Positions 22,155 to 35,226 are shown, counted from the stretch's first letter. The stretch is 64,000 nt of DNA from Trichaptum fuscoviolaceum (GCA_910574455.1 CAJSYZ010000005.1:6882001-6946000), one strand, 5' to 3'. The notes: generated by a model from the letters alone, not told the origin. Translations and numbers: made by a program.

Positions 22155-23501
22155 TCAGAGGAGGAAGTCCGCGGTCAGGCTACTTCCCCCCAGGTTTTGA
22201 TCTAGCCGGATACTCCGCCTACGACAGACACTTTGCAGTTTGTTAGGGAATTCCCACCCGAATTGGAGTATAATGTGATTAATGGAGGGGAACTTCCGCA
22301 TGTCTTCAAGATCACTGGAAAGGGTGTTCAGCTCTTCCTCGCTGTGGAACGAACGGCAGGCAAGACGCTCAAGCCGCGGGAGTTTGGAGATAGACATATA
22401 CTCCAGCTTCTTCATATGCATCTGCAGTTCCCGAAGCTCTCCCAAAGTGCTAAGAGCCTCGTCTAAAGGCTTGACAAGGACACCGTGATCTAGCACGTCC
22501 AACTTGAAGTACTCCAGGGTCGGGGACCATGCACGTAAGCATTCGCTCAGCGCATCAACCGCTGCATCGCCATCGCCGCCCCGGGGACCGAAAGCCATGA
22601 GAGTGAGCTTCGCCACACCGCCGCTGCACATAGCACGTAAAGCTGTAAAATCGCTGGCATGAAGAACAGAGCGGGTGATGACGATTTCTCGAAGGTCTGG
22701 ACAACAGCCAGAGATCTGAGACGTATCCAACACTTCCGCCGAGGCGCCCTTCCGAAATGTGTCCACCCGAATGCTTCGAAGCCTCGGCCACTTTTGCATC
22801 ATGTCCAGTATGCGCCGGAAGCTGCCTCCCTCTTCCCAACGGGCGACTGACAGGTATCGCGTAGATATACTGAAAGAGATGAGCGACTTCTCTTTTAACA
22901 CATCAACCAAACCATCAAGTTCTGAATTATCAAATCCGCATATCTCCACGTGCTCAACGTTCGGACAGAGACGCAAAATGCAGATATTTGTCTGCGTCCA
23001 TTTTGGTTTGGGAATCGTGGGCGGCAAACAGCCAGGATACTTCGGTGAGTCGCAAACGATTTCGGTACCTAATTGTAGTTTTCTGATGGATGCAGTTAAC
23101 CCAGAGTTCGTCGCCAATGTTCTGTACAAGTCCTCCGCAACCTCGTGTCCCTTTCGAAACCGTTGCGTCGCCTGGCTAATACAGGCACGCCGACGTTCAA
23201 GCCACGCATAGCGGGTTTCGCCTTCACCCGGCCAATCAAGAAGAGCATCGCTTCCAACAGCTACGGATTCGTATAGATATTTCGCGCATATCGAGTACCA
23301 CAGCTTGCAGACGCGAAGGAGGGGTGTGAGGTACCACCGGGGAACAAATCTCTGATATTCGGTCTTTGGTTCTGTGCATTCTGATATGAGAATCTCAATG
23401 ATCGTGTCCAAGGTTTCGGTAGGTAAGGATATGTCGTTCATAATCTGATCATATATAGCGAATATGTTAGTCTTCTTGATTAGAGTTATTCGATAGAACA
23501 T
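22155..23501 (-). CDS. F-box-like protein with leucine-rich C-terminal part
   Basis: This is a single uninterrupted frame of 448 codons. An F-box-like motif follows the second in-frame Met (position 23,441): ISLPTETLDTIIEILISE, then VCKLWYSICAKYLYES, the typical L-P.E....I..... and CR..Y pattern. The rest has spaced leucine-rich segments (ICILRLCPNVEHVEICGF, LRSIRVDTFR, LREIVITRSVLHA, LREL) as in basidiomycete F-box/LRR-like proteins. Such proteins recruit substrates to SCF ubiquitin ligases; the target cannot be inferred. The start at 23,441 (MNDISLPT) fits the family better than 23,501. It lies between the two copies of repeat family 2. Confidence 0.75.
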   Translation of the reverse strand: MFYRITLIKKTNIFAIYDQIMNDISLPTETLDTIIEILISECTEPKTEYQRFVPRWYLTPLLRVCKLWYSICAKYLYESVAVGSDALLDWPGEGETRYAWLERRRACISQATQRFRKGHEVAEDLYRTLATNSGLTASIRKLQLGTEIVCDSPKYPGCLPPTIPKPKWTQTNICILRLCPNVEHVEICGFDNSELDGLVDVLKEKSLISFSISTRYLSVARWEEGGSFRRILDMMQKWPRLRSIRVDTFRKGASAEVLDTSQISGCCPDLREIVITRSVLHASDFTALRAMCSGGVAKLTLMAFGPRGGDGDAAVDALSECLRAWSPTLEYFKLDVLDHGVLVKPLDEALSTLGELRELQMHMKKLEYMSISKLPRLERLACRSFHSEEELNTLSSDLEDMRKFPSINHIILQFGWEFPNKLQSVCRRRSIRLDQNLGGSSLTADFLL

Positions 23502-23789
23502 ACATCAATGGCTCAAAAAATGGAACTCCGACCTCTTATCCTACGCACAGAAAGAAGATTTCTCGACTGGAGTAGATGTGTGGTAGTGGTAGTGATGCTG
23601 TTCCAATAGCGTAAAGTCACTTGCCAGTGATGCGTGGGAACTTCAAGTTTGAACTAGTATAGTATTAAACTAGTAATACTTATGAGTCAACTTCAACTTG
23701 AACTTGTTGAATTTCAGTCTCCGATTTTTTACACTTCAAGTTGGCACGAACGTAGGCCTGCCAGTGAGGTTCAACTTGAATGGAGTGCT

Positions 23790-24205
23790 TGGCTACAACA
23801 ATACCAAGGCGATCATTCTCACGAATGGGAAAGTCTCACTCTTCACTTAAAGAGAGAATGACTGTAGACAGTGAAGAATGCAAAGCCTGTCCTGGTTATC
23901 CAATATGCGCTGGAAGGTCTGGGGATTCACTGGCAGTGGATTTTACGGAACGACACAAATACTATCAGACTCCGAGTCGGCTCGCTCAGCTCTACTATCG
24001 CAAGGTCGAAACTCCGTATGTAAAATACAAGAGTGTGGCATTGGTACTCGCAGAAAGAGCCTCAGACTTGGTATGTTTCAATAGGAAAAGGTTTTAAAAA
24101 TGGTAATCTGATACATACGTAAACTCGTAAACCAGTCAGCATAAACTGATACAGTTATAGGTCTAGACTCACGCCCCGACCTTTGGTAAAAGAGCCTCGT
24201 CCACT
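23790..24205. repeat. Dispersed repeat family 2, copy 2
   Basis: This is the partner of 20,935-21,415 (landmarks given there). It also contains cactggcagtgg near 23,929 and gactccgagtcgg near 23,967, absent from copy 1, so those words may be later additions or may have been lost there. Confidence 0.7.
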
Positions 24206-24830
24206 GTGCTATCCCATCCTAAACAGATTCACAGGCTGATGTCCTCGGGTTCGGTCCGCCGCAGAGGCTGTTCTTTCTACAACTTGAATGCTACACATTC
24301 CCTTTAAGTAACTGGTGTTGGCCCTACTGCAGTCAAGTTTAATCTGACCTCGGAACATGCCGCTTTCTGGCAAATGACCAAGGTAAGAAACCATGACTGA
24401 CAAGGAGACGTATCCTAGTAGTGCGAGGGCCTAAGTGTCCTCACAATGCCTCTACCTCGTGTTCGCTCGTGATGGGCAACGTGAAAGATGGTTGTTGCCA
24501 CTATTCTATTCTGTTCTGTTACAAGAGCTATTTGCATATGGTATTCGGATGATACAGCCATGTAATTAATGTGCGTGCAACTCGGCAAAATGAAGTAATC
24601 CTATCCACTGACATTTTATCCTACTCTAACATTGCAATTATAACAGGTGTTGCCTCATCCTACAACAGCACGTTATTTCGTCGCATTCAGAGGGAACGTC
24701 CGACAAGATGCTGTGAATACAATATCTAATAAGCCGAATCATAAGTAGGCACTCTCTGCTTCGTTCCATCTCTTGTCTCTGTTGTATTCTGATACATATC
24801 TGCCCTACCTTTCCCTTCAAGCTCCTTTCC

Positions 24831-26826
24831 ATGCTAGAAGCACTCGTAGCTGCAGTGTCTTTCAGACGACCGAATTTCTCCGAGAAGGACCTCAAATATT
24901 TGAAGTTTCGCTCAGAATCCTGCTATGGTAGTCCAGGTCGGCCTAATACCTGTGCATTTGAGGAGATCAGAAATGAGGAGGATAGTGATTGTGCATGTTC
25001 TCTCACTTCAGTCTCCACAAATGCAACCATGGACGACAACCCGGGGCCGGGCCGAGTGGTTGACAAATTCATTTACCAATTTCTCGGAAGGAAGATAGAG
25101 CGATTCGCAAACCGGTACATCTCTATCTCCTTCCTTTCTCCGGATAGAATTGTCGAATGTCTCTGGATAGTTGAGCCTGAGTATATTTGGCCTTCCGTGA
25201 ACACAGCAATGGATATGGCTATGGAGAGAATATGCTCCAGCCCACATCTCCGCTGCACGCCTAGGGCTCGCATTGCAGGCTTAAAGAGCCTTGTTCGACA
25301 GTCATAGTGGGTGAAAATGAATGCTCAGACTGTAGGGTATACCTGACTTCTTTCTTAGATCATATTCATTGTATCGATCTGCCGCAGCTCTGGGAGCTCT
25401 CCTTCGCCTTTCCACAACAGCGGACTTCTATGGTGATTTCTATGCTTCAGTTGCTATTTCTGAACCTATTTTCCACTTGGAAAGTCTTACATTGGCTCTC
25501 GACAACCTGAATCCGGAGAAGAAATATTTCCTCTGGTTAACCAACTTGGCCCGAGCACAGCTCCACTTCACTAGACGATCTGAGCTCACAAACGAGATTG
25601 CCCATGGCTTGCGAAGAAGCTTGTCAGAGCTTCTAAAATTGTGTCCGTACGTCCGTTTGCTCCTTTGAGTTGATATCTGTTTTAAAATGAATTCATCTAC
25701 AGACAACATCAAGTTACTCCTCTTGCAGTTATAAGCAATGCATGCACCCTCTTTGCAAAAGCATCGTCCTATGTTTATCATTTCCGCACCAGCAACAACT
25801 CAATCACCCCCTCAGATCACAGTATCATGAAGACCACATACTTTCTGTCCATCTTCCTCATACGCTATTTCCTCGCTCTTATAAATGATACAGAGACTAA
25901 AATGAGCCTGCTTGGAACAATGGTGTTGTCCACGTGCATTCACTGGTTTCAAGATGTTATGCTGTCTGTTATGCATGATTTATTTGATTTCCCTATGGTT
26001 ACTTTTAACCGCATTCAATATCTACATGTATGCGCGCTCCAAAGCCCGTATCATTCGTATGTCTTGATCTGTTATATTCATTTCTTGCGTAATATCTTAC
26101 AATGAAATTAGGATAGGCACCATGGCTCAAACTCTTTTTCCCAAGATCATGAATGGATTTGAACAGCATCCAATAATTGATCATGAAGTGCTTCCAAGGA
26201 GCATACGGGCCACCACTCCAGAGAGAAACGACCCGCCCATAATAAGCAGCTATCTTAGAGAATGGAAAATGCGATCTCACCGACTTTTATTCTGTCCTGG
26301 CGAGCTCGACAGAGAAGTTCAAGACAGTTTGTCCGATCTTCAACAACTTGAAAACTTGATGGAATCTGAAATGACTATCGAACCGCCACTGCAATTAAAA
26401 GAGGAGGAATGGCGGCGATCACTACTCCGTGCACGACAGGCCCAGGTTCCTACAAGTGACCTGACCTGCGAGTTTGTGAATTGCAGGGAGAGTCCACAAC
26501 CTTCCGGTGGGAACGACCACTTCTATTGGACCTGGTATAAGAAAAGTTCTCGCATGCGAAAGAGTTGGGGTGAACAATGTCGCTCAAACCTTGATTGGGA
26601 ATGGAATCCATCAAGGAGCTTGAAGAATCTCTTCAAGATCGAAGATAGCTTAGAGGTGACCATTAACGAGCCACGATCGAATCCGCCAAATGTGGTGCAC
26701 ATTTGTTATACAACCGAGGCAGGCGAACTCAAGTATATGACATATTATCCTGGCTCATCTGGCAAGGACGTTGCTTCCGACTGCAAAGCGGAAATTCTGG
26801 CCGATTCTTCTTTATGTGGTGTGTGA
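24831..26826 (+). CDS. Multi-exon gene of unknown function, possibly F-box/LRR-like
   Basis: Exon 1 starts at ATG 24,831 (MLEALVAAVSFRRPNF) and stays open to about 25,297. A second exon near 25,358-25,649 holds VAISEPIFHLESLTLALDNL and LRRSLSELLKLCPYVR, which looks like leucine-rich solvent-exposed repeats. A third, near 25,703-26,057, holds FDFPMVTFNRIQYLHVCAL. A donor GTATGT near 26,058 and acceptor ATTAG near 26,112 join it in frame (His-Ser-Ile-Gly) to the last exon, which ends at 26,826 with EILADSSLCGV. That exon is charged, with a WEWNPSRSLKNLF stretch. No F-box is seen in exon 1, so the link to F-box/LRR proteins rests only on the leucine pattern. The first intron boundary is uncertain. 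Confidence 0.5.
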
Positions 26827-27458
26827 AGCTGCATTTGTAGTGGAGCATGCCACAGTGACAGTTGCTGGGTATAATTTCTGACGACAACAGCTTTCGGCCA
26901 GCCCTTAGGGAATGCAGGGCACTTTTCGTTCCTTTTCACGACCTTAATGGAAGACACACCATATAATAGAATGCAAGAGTTGATAGCTTGTGCTGCACAT
27001 TTATATAGGCCTTCAAGAGTTGAAGTGGAGTGCCAATGTGCAATTCATTGCCGGAAAGCCTATGTCCCGTATCATCTTGGGAGCACATCACCAACTTCGT
27101 TGCTGTGAAAAGGCACGGAGAGTTATAAACTTACAATATGGTGTATCATTGTTGTCCGGACGACATCTTGAGAGAAGTGGCAGTAGGATGCGAGAGATTC
27201 AGCTAAAACTAGCGTTTCCACAGATGTTACAGAGCGATTCTACAAGTTCGTCGCAACTTGAGTGACTTAACTTCAACTTTAAGAAGTTGAAATTGGTGCT
27301 AAACAAGTTGAATTACATAAACAATTTATGAGTCAAGCAGTGCGGATCGGCCGTACAGATCCGACTTCGAGCTCATCCTTTTCACCAATCGCTAGTCGGT
27401 CTCTTCTCTGCTCTTTTAACCTAGGTGCTCGCCGTCCAGGCCCTTGAGCTTCATAGAA
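26827..27458. other. Upstream region of LYS2
   Basis: No gene is supported. The stretch 27,245-27,315 has several half-palindromic words (gcaacttgagtg, aacttcaactttaagaagttgaa, acaagttgaatt). About 27,330-27,458 is the probable leader and promoter of LYS2. Confidence 0.4.
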
Positions 27459-30400
27459 ATGGCGGACGCTAAGCTCCAGCGTGTTCTCGCGCGCCTTCAA
27501 AATCTGCCGGCGATCGCACTTCCAACGGATTATCCGATGCCGGCGGGCACGAGCAACGTTGTCGAGGCTGTACAGACGGTTAAGCTCAGCGAGCAGGCTA
27601 TTGTAAGCCTGCTGAAGATTGCGCTCTACGACGAGGATGAAGGGGATGAGGAGGAGGTTGGAGAGCCTACGAAGTCGCGTCCGTCTGCTTTTCACCTGCT
27701 GCTTGCTGCATTCGCCGTACTTCTGCATCGTTATACTGGAGATAACGACATGGTCATCGCATCTTCTTCGGCGTCTGCCAAAGATCCTTTACTCCTTCGG
27801 CTATCTATTGATCCATTGGACTCGTTTTGGGCGGTAGTACGACAAGTTCAGTACGTCGAGAAGGAGGCAGAGGAAGACGCCGTACCGTTTTCGTCCATTT
27901 CTGCAGCTCTCAAAACTGATGACTCGCGGCCATTATTCCGAGTGCGCTTTTTCGACGAAACAGACGAGCCACAAGAGGATTTCATTAGATCTACGAGCCT
28001 CACCACTGACCTGACGGTCTTCGTCCTTCGTCCCAGTGAAGCAGCATCGTCTCATGCTTCTCTTACACCGCATATATCCCTCCGGATACTGTACAACTCC
28101 CTTCTATTCACTCAGCTTCGAATAACCTTCCTGGTAGAGCAACTCACAGCACTTCTTCGCAAGGTCTCTGCCTCTCCTTTGGCTGCTGTAGGCTCTATCC
28201 CCATTTTAACGCGTTCACAACGTGAACGCCTACCCAGCCCAACTGCGGACTTGAATTGGTGCGATTTTAAGGGCGCAATTACGGATGTCTTCTCGAGAAA
28301 TGCGCAAAAGTGGCCCGATAGACCATGTGTTATCCAATATCTACCTCTAGAGTCCGTCCGGTCGAGGACAATATACACATATGGAACTATCCGAAGAGCG
28401 TCAAATGTCCTTGCACACCATCTCTTACAAGGAGGGATTAAAAGGGAGGAAGTTGTGACAGTTTATGCTCACCGTAGTGTCGACCTGGTTGTCGCCGTCA
28501 TGGCTGTTTTGAAGGTCGGTGCGACTTTCTCCGTGATAGGTTTGTCTGTTGCTTCTAACCGTACTATTTGACTTACCATTTTTACGAAGATCCCGCATAT
28601 CCGCCTACTCGACAAACTGTCTACCTTAGCGTTGCTCAACCACGAGGCCTAGTTGTTCTCAAGGGTGCAGGTGTGATCAATCCTTCTGTCAGGGAGTTCA
28701 TCAAGAACGAAGTGAAAATACGCGTTGAGGTTCCGGCTCTGGAACTTCTCCCCGATGGAACAATTGTTGGCGGCACAGCTGGAACCTCTGAGGATCTCCT
28801 CAGGCCACAATACCATTTGGGTGACACGGATCCGAATGTCGCAATCGGTCCTGATAGCGTTGGCACTTTATCATTCACGAGTGGAAGCACGGGCATCCCG
28901 AAGGGTGTAAAGGGGAGACATTACAGTCTTACCCATTTCTTCCCATGGATGGGCGAACGTTTCGAAATCGGAGAGCACTCAAAGTTCACAATGCTCAGTG
29001 GAATCGCTCATGATCCCATACAGCGCGACAGTACGTCACGACTCATTAATATTGGAAACAATGATCTGATAATTGTGTAGTGTTCACACCTCTATTTTTC
29101 GGTGCAGAACTTCATGTTCCCATTGCGGAGGATATAGGAACTCCAGGACAACTGGCTGAGTGGATGGCCGACAGCGAGGTTACGGTAACACATCTCACAC
29201 CCGCCATGGGTCAGTTACTCTCCGCACAGGCTACTCGCCAGATCCCAAACTTGCGCAATGCATTCTTCGTTGGGGACGTCCTGACCAAGCGTGATTGCCA
29301 CCGGTTGCAGGGTCTGGCTGCCAACGTTCGCATCATCAATATGTACGGCACCACCGAGACGCAGCGCGCGGTGTCCTATTTCGAGATCCCGAGCGTCACG
29401 GACGACCCGACGTTCCTTGCAACGCAAAAAGACATCATGCCTGCTGGAGAAGGTATGGTTGACGTGCAACTTCTTGTTGTAAACCGCAATGACAAGAATG
29501 TTCCCTGCGCTATTGGGGAGGTCGGCGAGATCTATGTGCGCTCGGGTGGTCTCGCAGAGGGATACACAGATGCAGAAGCCACGTCGCAAAAGTTCGTCAC
29601 GAACTGGTTCTCCGCAGACAAAATGACTTGGCCAGACACGATATTACACCCTTTGAAAGGACTCGCTGGTCCGGAAGCGAGATACTGGAAGGGTGTGCGC
29701 GACCGCATGTATCGCTCAGGAGACCTGGGCCGCTACCTTCCCGACGGCATCGTGGAATGCACAGGTCGTGCAGACGACCAGGTCAAAATTCGTGGCTTCC
29801 GTATCGAGCTGGGCGAAATCGACACACACCTCAGCCAACACCCGCTTGTTCGTGAAAATGTCACTTTGGTTCGTCGTGACAAGTACGAAGAAAAGGTTCT
29901 CGTTAGTTACTTCGTACCTTTGGAGGGCCCTACTCTCGATGACCTAGCGAGCGATGCCCCGGAAACGGAGGACGACAAAAACATCTTCAGGGGTATTAAG
30001 CGTTACCGCCGTCTTATTAAGGATATCAGAGAACATTTGAAGAAGAAATTACCAAGTTACAGTGTACCGACAGGTATGGACTACTTCTTGGAAACATCTT
30101 GTTAATCTAATTGCTTCACAGTGTTTGTTCCACTAAAGCGAATGCCTCTGAACCCTAACGGGAAGATCGATAAGCCAGCTCTTCCATTTCCAGATACAGC
30201 TGCGGCCGCTACTTCTGAATCACGGTTGGGTAGCACTGAGACTGTCTCTGCGACCGAAAAGAGCGTTCAGGCCATTTGGGCCGCCATTCTTCCTAACGCG
30301 TCGTCCCCATTATCATTAGATGAAAGCTTCTTTGACTTAGGAGGACATTCAATTCTCGCAACTCGCCTTATCTTTGAAATCCGAAAGATATTTGTGGTGG

Positions 30401-31992
30401 ACGCGCCGCTCAGCCTTGTTTTCGACCATCCAACCATCCGGGAACAAGCTGCAGAGATAGACGCCCTGCGAAACTCTGATCTTGGTCTTGCTGAGGCCAA
30501 GAGCACAGTTACAAACGATGCTAAACATCTGACTGTTCCCAACAGTTCTGTGTCTGCTAAGAGACCGACATCAGCGATTGAATATGCCAAAGACTTCGAG
30601 AACTTACTGCCTCGCCTGAGGTCTAAATATGATGATCTTCCTACATCTTTCGCAACCCAGCCTCTAACAGTATTCCTTACCGGCGCGACAGGATTTCTGG
30701 GCGCGTTCATACTCCGTGACCTGTTGTCAAGGCAATCAAGGGTTGCGAAGGTGATATGTCATGTCCGTGCTTCTGACGAGACAAAGGGGTTGGAGCGCCT
30801 AAAAGACGGCGCCATAGATCGTGCTGTCTGGGATGAGAACTGGGTATCTGCATCGCGGCTGGAAGTCGTTGTAGGCGATTTGTCGAAGGAGAAGTTCGGC
30901 CTCGATGAAAAGACATGGAACAGACTCGCATCTGAATGCGATGTTATCGTTCACAATGGTGCTCTGGTAATTCTGCCTTCTCTAGCTGATCGAGTTCCCA
31001 CTGAAACTATTTTAGGTCCACTGGGTGTATCCGTATGATAGACTCCGTGCCGCAAACGTTTTGTCCACTTTGGATGCCATTGAATTTGCCTCCACCGGAA
31101 AACAAAAGGCCATATCCTTTGTTTCATCGACGGCAACTATAGAATGCAGCCATTACGCGCAACTTTCCGACAGTCTTTCGCGCAGCGACGCTCGTGGCGT
31201 TCCAGAGAGCGATGATCTCGAGGGAGCACGGACTGCGTTGAAGACCGGTTATGGACAGACCAAGTGGGTATCTGAGAAGCTGCTCATGGAGGCTGGTAAG
31301 AGGGGTCTGATGGGCCGGATTGTTCGTCCGGGTTATGTTGTTGGGGATTCGCAATCTGCCGGTATGTTACTCTGGTCCAGATGCTACAGTATCACTAAGT
31401 TATTAATCCTTTGCTAGTTACCAACACCGACGACTTCATTTGGCGTTTGGTGAAAGGCTGCATTCAACTGGGCCTTGTTCCTGACATCAATAACACCGTC
31501 AACATGGTGCCAGTTGATCACGTCGCCCGAATTGTCTCTGTGTCTGCCGTGGCCCCTATCCTTAAGGATCCGATGGCTGTCTTACATGTCACAGCTCAAC
31601 CACCGCCTACATACAACGATCTTTTCCTAAGTATAGGTAAATACGGTTTTGGAACAGAACAATGCGAATACGTTATCTGGCGTCGCAGGCTTGAACAACA
31701 CGTCATGAAAACGCAGGACAATGCACTATTCCCCCTCCTCCATTTCGTTTTGGATGATCTACCAACGAGTACAAAGGCACCGGAGCTGAACGACACCAAC
31801 ACCCGTGATCTACTTGCGAGTCAGCATCAACCGGAGAGTATGACCGTCGATACGAACCTCATGGGACTTTATCTGTCCTGGCTAGTTCAGGCTGGATTCT
31901 TGTCGTCACCGACGAGTAGCGCGCCTGCCGAAGCGCTTCCTAATTTATCGGGACGTCCTCAAGCTCGTGCAGTTGGCCGGAGTGGTGCATAG
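27459..31992 (+). CDS. LYS2: L-2-aminoadipate reductase (alpha-aminoadipate reductase, large subunit)
   Basis: Six exons (27459-28539, 28590-29030, 29081-30073, 30122-30966, 31016-31361, 31418-31992) total 4,281 bases, giving 1,426 residues, the usual size for fungal Lys2. The enzyme activates alpha-aminoadipate with ATP, loads it on a phosphopantetheine arm and reduces it with NADPH to the semialdehyde, a step of the fungal lysine pathway. After a ~230-residue N-terminal region comes an adenylation domain: [37 protein letters not shown] and [10 protein letters not shown]. The carrier domain has [13 protein letters not shown] with the Ser to be modified. The reductase has the [12 protein letters not shown] nucleotide loop and [11 protein letters not shown] with the catalytic Tyr and Lys. 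All motifs are present, so it should be functional after activation by a separate phosphopantetheinyl transferase. Confidence 0.97.
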
Positions 31993-32623
31993 AACTCTGA
32001 AGGACGAAATTGGATATTAAAATAACCTTGATATATTTCATGAGACTGCTTTCATCAAAGACATGTTGTAGACAAGTGAGCGCCAGTGAGCCTTTAACTG
32101 TGTAATATTTAATGACAATAATACATTCGCAAACTTCAGGATACGGGCCTAAAACGGAACGGTCCGATATATGTAATTCTTCCCACTCGGCGTTTCAGCG
32201 GATTCAAGTTGTCAGTCGATTGCGACCCTACGCAGTCTGCTTCTTTTCATCATGATGTGAGCACATTTATAGTCATTCATTTTCTCTCCTGGGTTGCGGC
32301 CCATGAGGGCGAGCACTACTACGCGCCGCCAAACTATGTATGCACTTCAATTACTTCGACTGTAGTCGTTGGGAGAGGTGGAATGGACACCAGAGTAAGC
32401 CATTCAGTCCGATCCCGACGCTCAGTCGTTGTAGGTAACCAGACCAGGAAATGAACCAACTACGGTTACAACGCACGCTGGGCATGACTCGGAAGCGATC
32501 ACATTCTATCCTTCCTGGGTACCTGTCTAAATTCATCAGTCCTGCCAATCATTGCACATAATGAGTTGGACTTATTCATTTGAGGTCGTCTCCACTGACC
32601 CTGATTTGTTTCATCAAGCAACA

Positions 32624-33011
32624 TTACAGCCGTTTGCATAATAGTACGGAAACGCAAAATTTTGCGCGCGGGCGGCAAGAGGACCATGCCGATAATTGTA
32701 AGTGCCGAGATACGGCAGTGTTAGATAACGCGCGTAACTATAGTACTAATAATGGTAATGTTATGGTGTGACTTAACTATTTTAGCTACTGCATGTCACT
32801 CTACTTGCCAAATTTGTGCCCAGCTCTGTGTTCGCACACTTGATTGTATTGAAAGGTAATGCTACATGACTCCCACTATAGATAGTGTACCTAACAACAT
32901 GTAATCTACCCGGCAAGCGCCGTATCTCGGCACTTGCAATTGTCGGCATGGTCCTCTTGCCGCCCGCGTGCAAAATTTTGCGTTTCCGTACTATTATGCA
33001 AACGGCTGTAA
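32624..33011. repeat. Near-perfect inverted repeat (foldback), 93-bp arms
   Basis: The left arm (32,624-32,716) and right arm (32,919-33,011) are each 93 bases and are reverse complements except at three positions. The spacer is 202 bases. All three mismatches would be G-U pairs in plus-strand RNA. Each arm contains the inner palindrome gcaaaattttgc (the left arm matches fully up to its flank). No open frame of note spans it. The trinucleotide aca adjoins both outer ends and could be a target duplication. It fits a foldback/MITE-type element or a hairpin RNA source. Confidence 0.9.
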
Positions 33012-33128
33012 ACACTTTAAGTTCACGAGCTGTCTTTCCTCCTGACTTCATCATCATTACCTCCTTCCCCCTCCTCATATCCCAGTGGCTTGCTTGGAAC
33101 GGCCTGAATATCCCTTGACCCATATCGA

Positions 33129-35226
33129 ATGAGCTCCGGGCAGATTGAAGTCCCTTTAGACTACCTCGATGCCGGGTTCCTTAGAGTTGCGGCTATAGCC
33201 ATTGGGGCGTACGAGCGAGTACCCAATCTTCTATGCTTCGGATTATGAGCACTGATATCATTCTCAGATATCTTATTACTATTCCGGCCGAATATCGGTT
33301 CATTCGATCGCAAATACAAAAGAAAGGAATTAGGTTCGAACTACGACGCGACCACGACTTCGAGACTTTAATGAATTTGCACTAGCCAAAAATTCGTACT
33401 ATTCGTATCGATACGGTATGCAAACCTCACACAACATCATCTGCTTCATCTTACGGTTTTCTGTCAGATATCTCAGTATCATTGTGATCATTATCAGCAA
33501 CGTCGGTTTCTTTGGGAACTTCACAGCAAGAGCATGCCGCCACTTTATGCTCGTGTCACCCATATTTAAAGGTGTTGTAATTCTTGATAGCCTCCAGTAA
33601 ACGGACTCACTTATCATACCCCTGCGTCACAGTACTTCAAACAATGGTGTCGCAGCTTATTTTGGCTATGAGGTGCGTTACTTTAGTTATGCTGTCCCAT
33701 TTACTTATTCTTGCTGTAGGACATACGCCATATCTCGGGGATCGCGCAAAGTGGCCTATCTTATGATATCGATGCTTTTGGCTTCTGTATCTGTGAGCAT
33801 GAAATGTGTTTACTCGCCCAGCTCCTATTACTGATGAACCTTTCGGAAACTAGCTTGAGTTCTTCGCAAACATCAATCATAGAATACGTGAGCTTCAGCC
33901 TTATCTACTTCTATCCGACGATTCATACTGAATGACTTTTGTGTAGCATTGCAGGATTCGAGAACCGTACGCCATGACACTATATCAGTGAAATTCCAGA
34001 CTTTGATTTAGCGATAAACCTGCGTTTCCTAGCATAAGTCAGTCTACTTGTGAATTTACACCCATCTGCAAGCTAAGCAGTTCTCCTCATCCGTACAGTT
34101 GCACGACCGGCAATCCGCCAGGCTTCCGAGTGGCCTGGGTTAACTATGCTGTCACTATGATCTTCGACCTCATTGCTGTAGTTGTGTCGTCCGTTTACTT
34201 ATGGTCCTATAGAGCGAATAGCTCAAGGTAAGTAGTTGTCTCCTCCTGGTGTTGCTGTATCTGAATACTGACGTTGACATGACTTACAATAAGACTCCCA
34301 CACTTCATACATCGGTATGCGACCTATTCTTGATGATCTGCGGGGGAAGAAGGCCTGATTTTGCTGCATCCGTCAGGCTCATCTATGAAGGTCTCGGCTA
34401 CTTTGTCGCTCTCACAAGTAAGCGACGTCGATTGACCTTTTTCAGTTTTATTAATACTCGCGTAGCTGCAAACATCTACAATCTAGTTCTATATCGTAGT
34501 GCAAACACTTCAGCCCAGGTATGTTGAAAATGATTTCCCACTGACTTCCATGCATACTTATCGTTTATGGATACATTGACCTCCGGAAGTCTTCTGCGTT
34601 CGTACAATTCTCCATTACAATCTAGATCGCAAATTGTCTATCTGATGCATATTTTGTCTGCAGAGCATCTTTAGGATATGTAATCATCTTCATTATGAGC
34701 CAACGCATCCTCATTCTCCAAAGAGGTGCGCATGACTTTTCACTCGCACAAGCTTTCTATAGAACGATCTGATGATCTGATACTCCCTCGCATTCTTAAT
34801 CGCTTTCTAGAGTATGCCGATGTCCAAAACGGCCAGACATACATCACAGATACCACTCAACATATAACCTCCCGGACCCTGGACACATCTCGCGAGATCA
34901 ATGACGCCCTGCGTTCACAGTTTGAAACGACGCGTACACACAAATCACGGTCCTCTAAGTCGTCTGTAGTACACATCACTGGCATTGGAGACACGGAAAG
35001 GGGTTACTACAGAACGTACGACACTCGAAATAACGAAGGCCGTCAATGCAATACTAGTGACGGTGCCACAACGGTCTCCTCTACATCCGGGGGCGAAGCT
35101 GCAGCAGAAAACCCACTCGACGTCCGCGTTCGCATTGAGCGTGTTCTAGTAGTCGAGCCAAATCCAGCTTTATTACAGAGGGAAAGTTACAGGTCTCCGA
35201 GAGTGGCTTGGGATATGAGAAGATGA
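33129..35226 (+). CDS. DUF6533-type multi-pass membrane protein
   Basis: The start is at ATG 33,129 (MSSGQIEVPLDYL). Exon 1 ends at 33,208 and joins 33,268 to read AIAIGAYLITIPAEYRFIRSQIQ, the conserved 'Y.L..P.E...I' opening of DUF6533 proteins. Later exons give RYLSIIVIIISNVGFFGNFT, CRHFMLVSPIFK, then VSQLILAMR joined to TYAISRGSRKVAYLMISML. A further stretch is FRVAWVNYAVTMIFDLIAVVVSSVYLW, followed by two short hydrophobic exons (around 34,380-34,420 and 34,465-34,520). The last exon is a ~170-residue hydrophilic tail that would be cytosolic. The layout is a seven-helix-like basidiomycete family of unknown role, sometimes likened to receptors. About nine exons are needed; the boundaries near 33,334-33,467 and 34,230-34,700 are uncertain. 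Confidence 0.75.
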
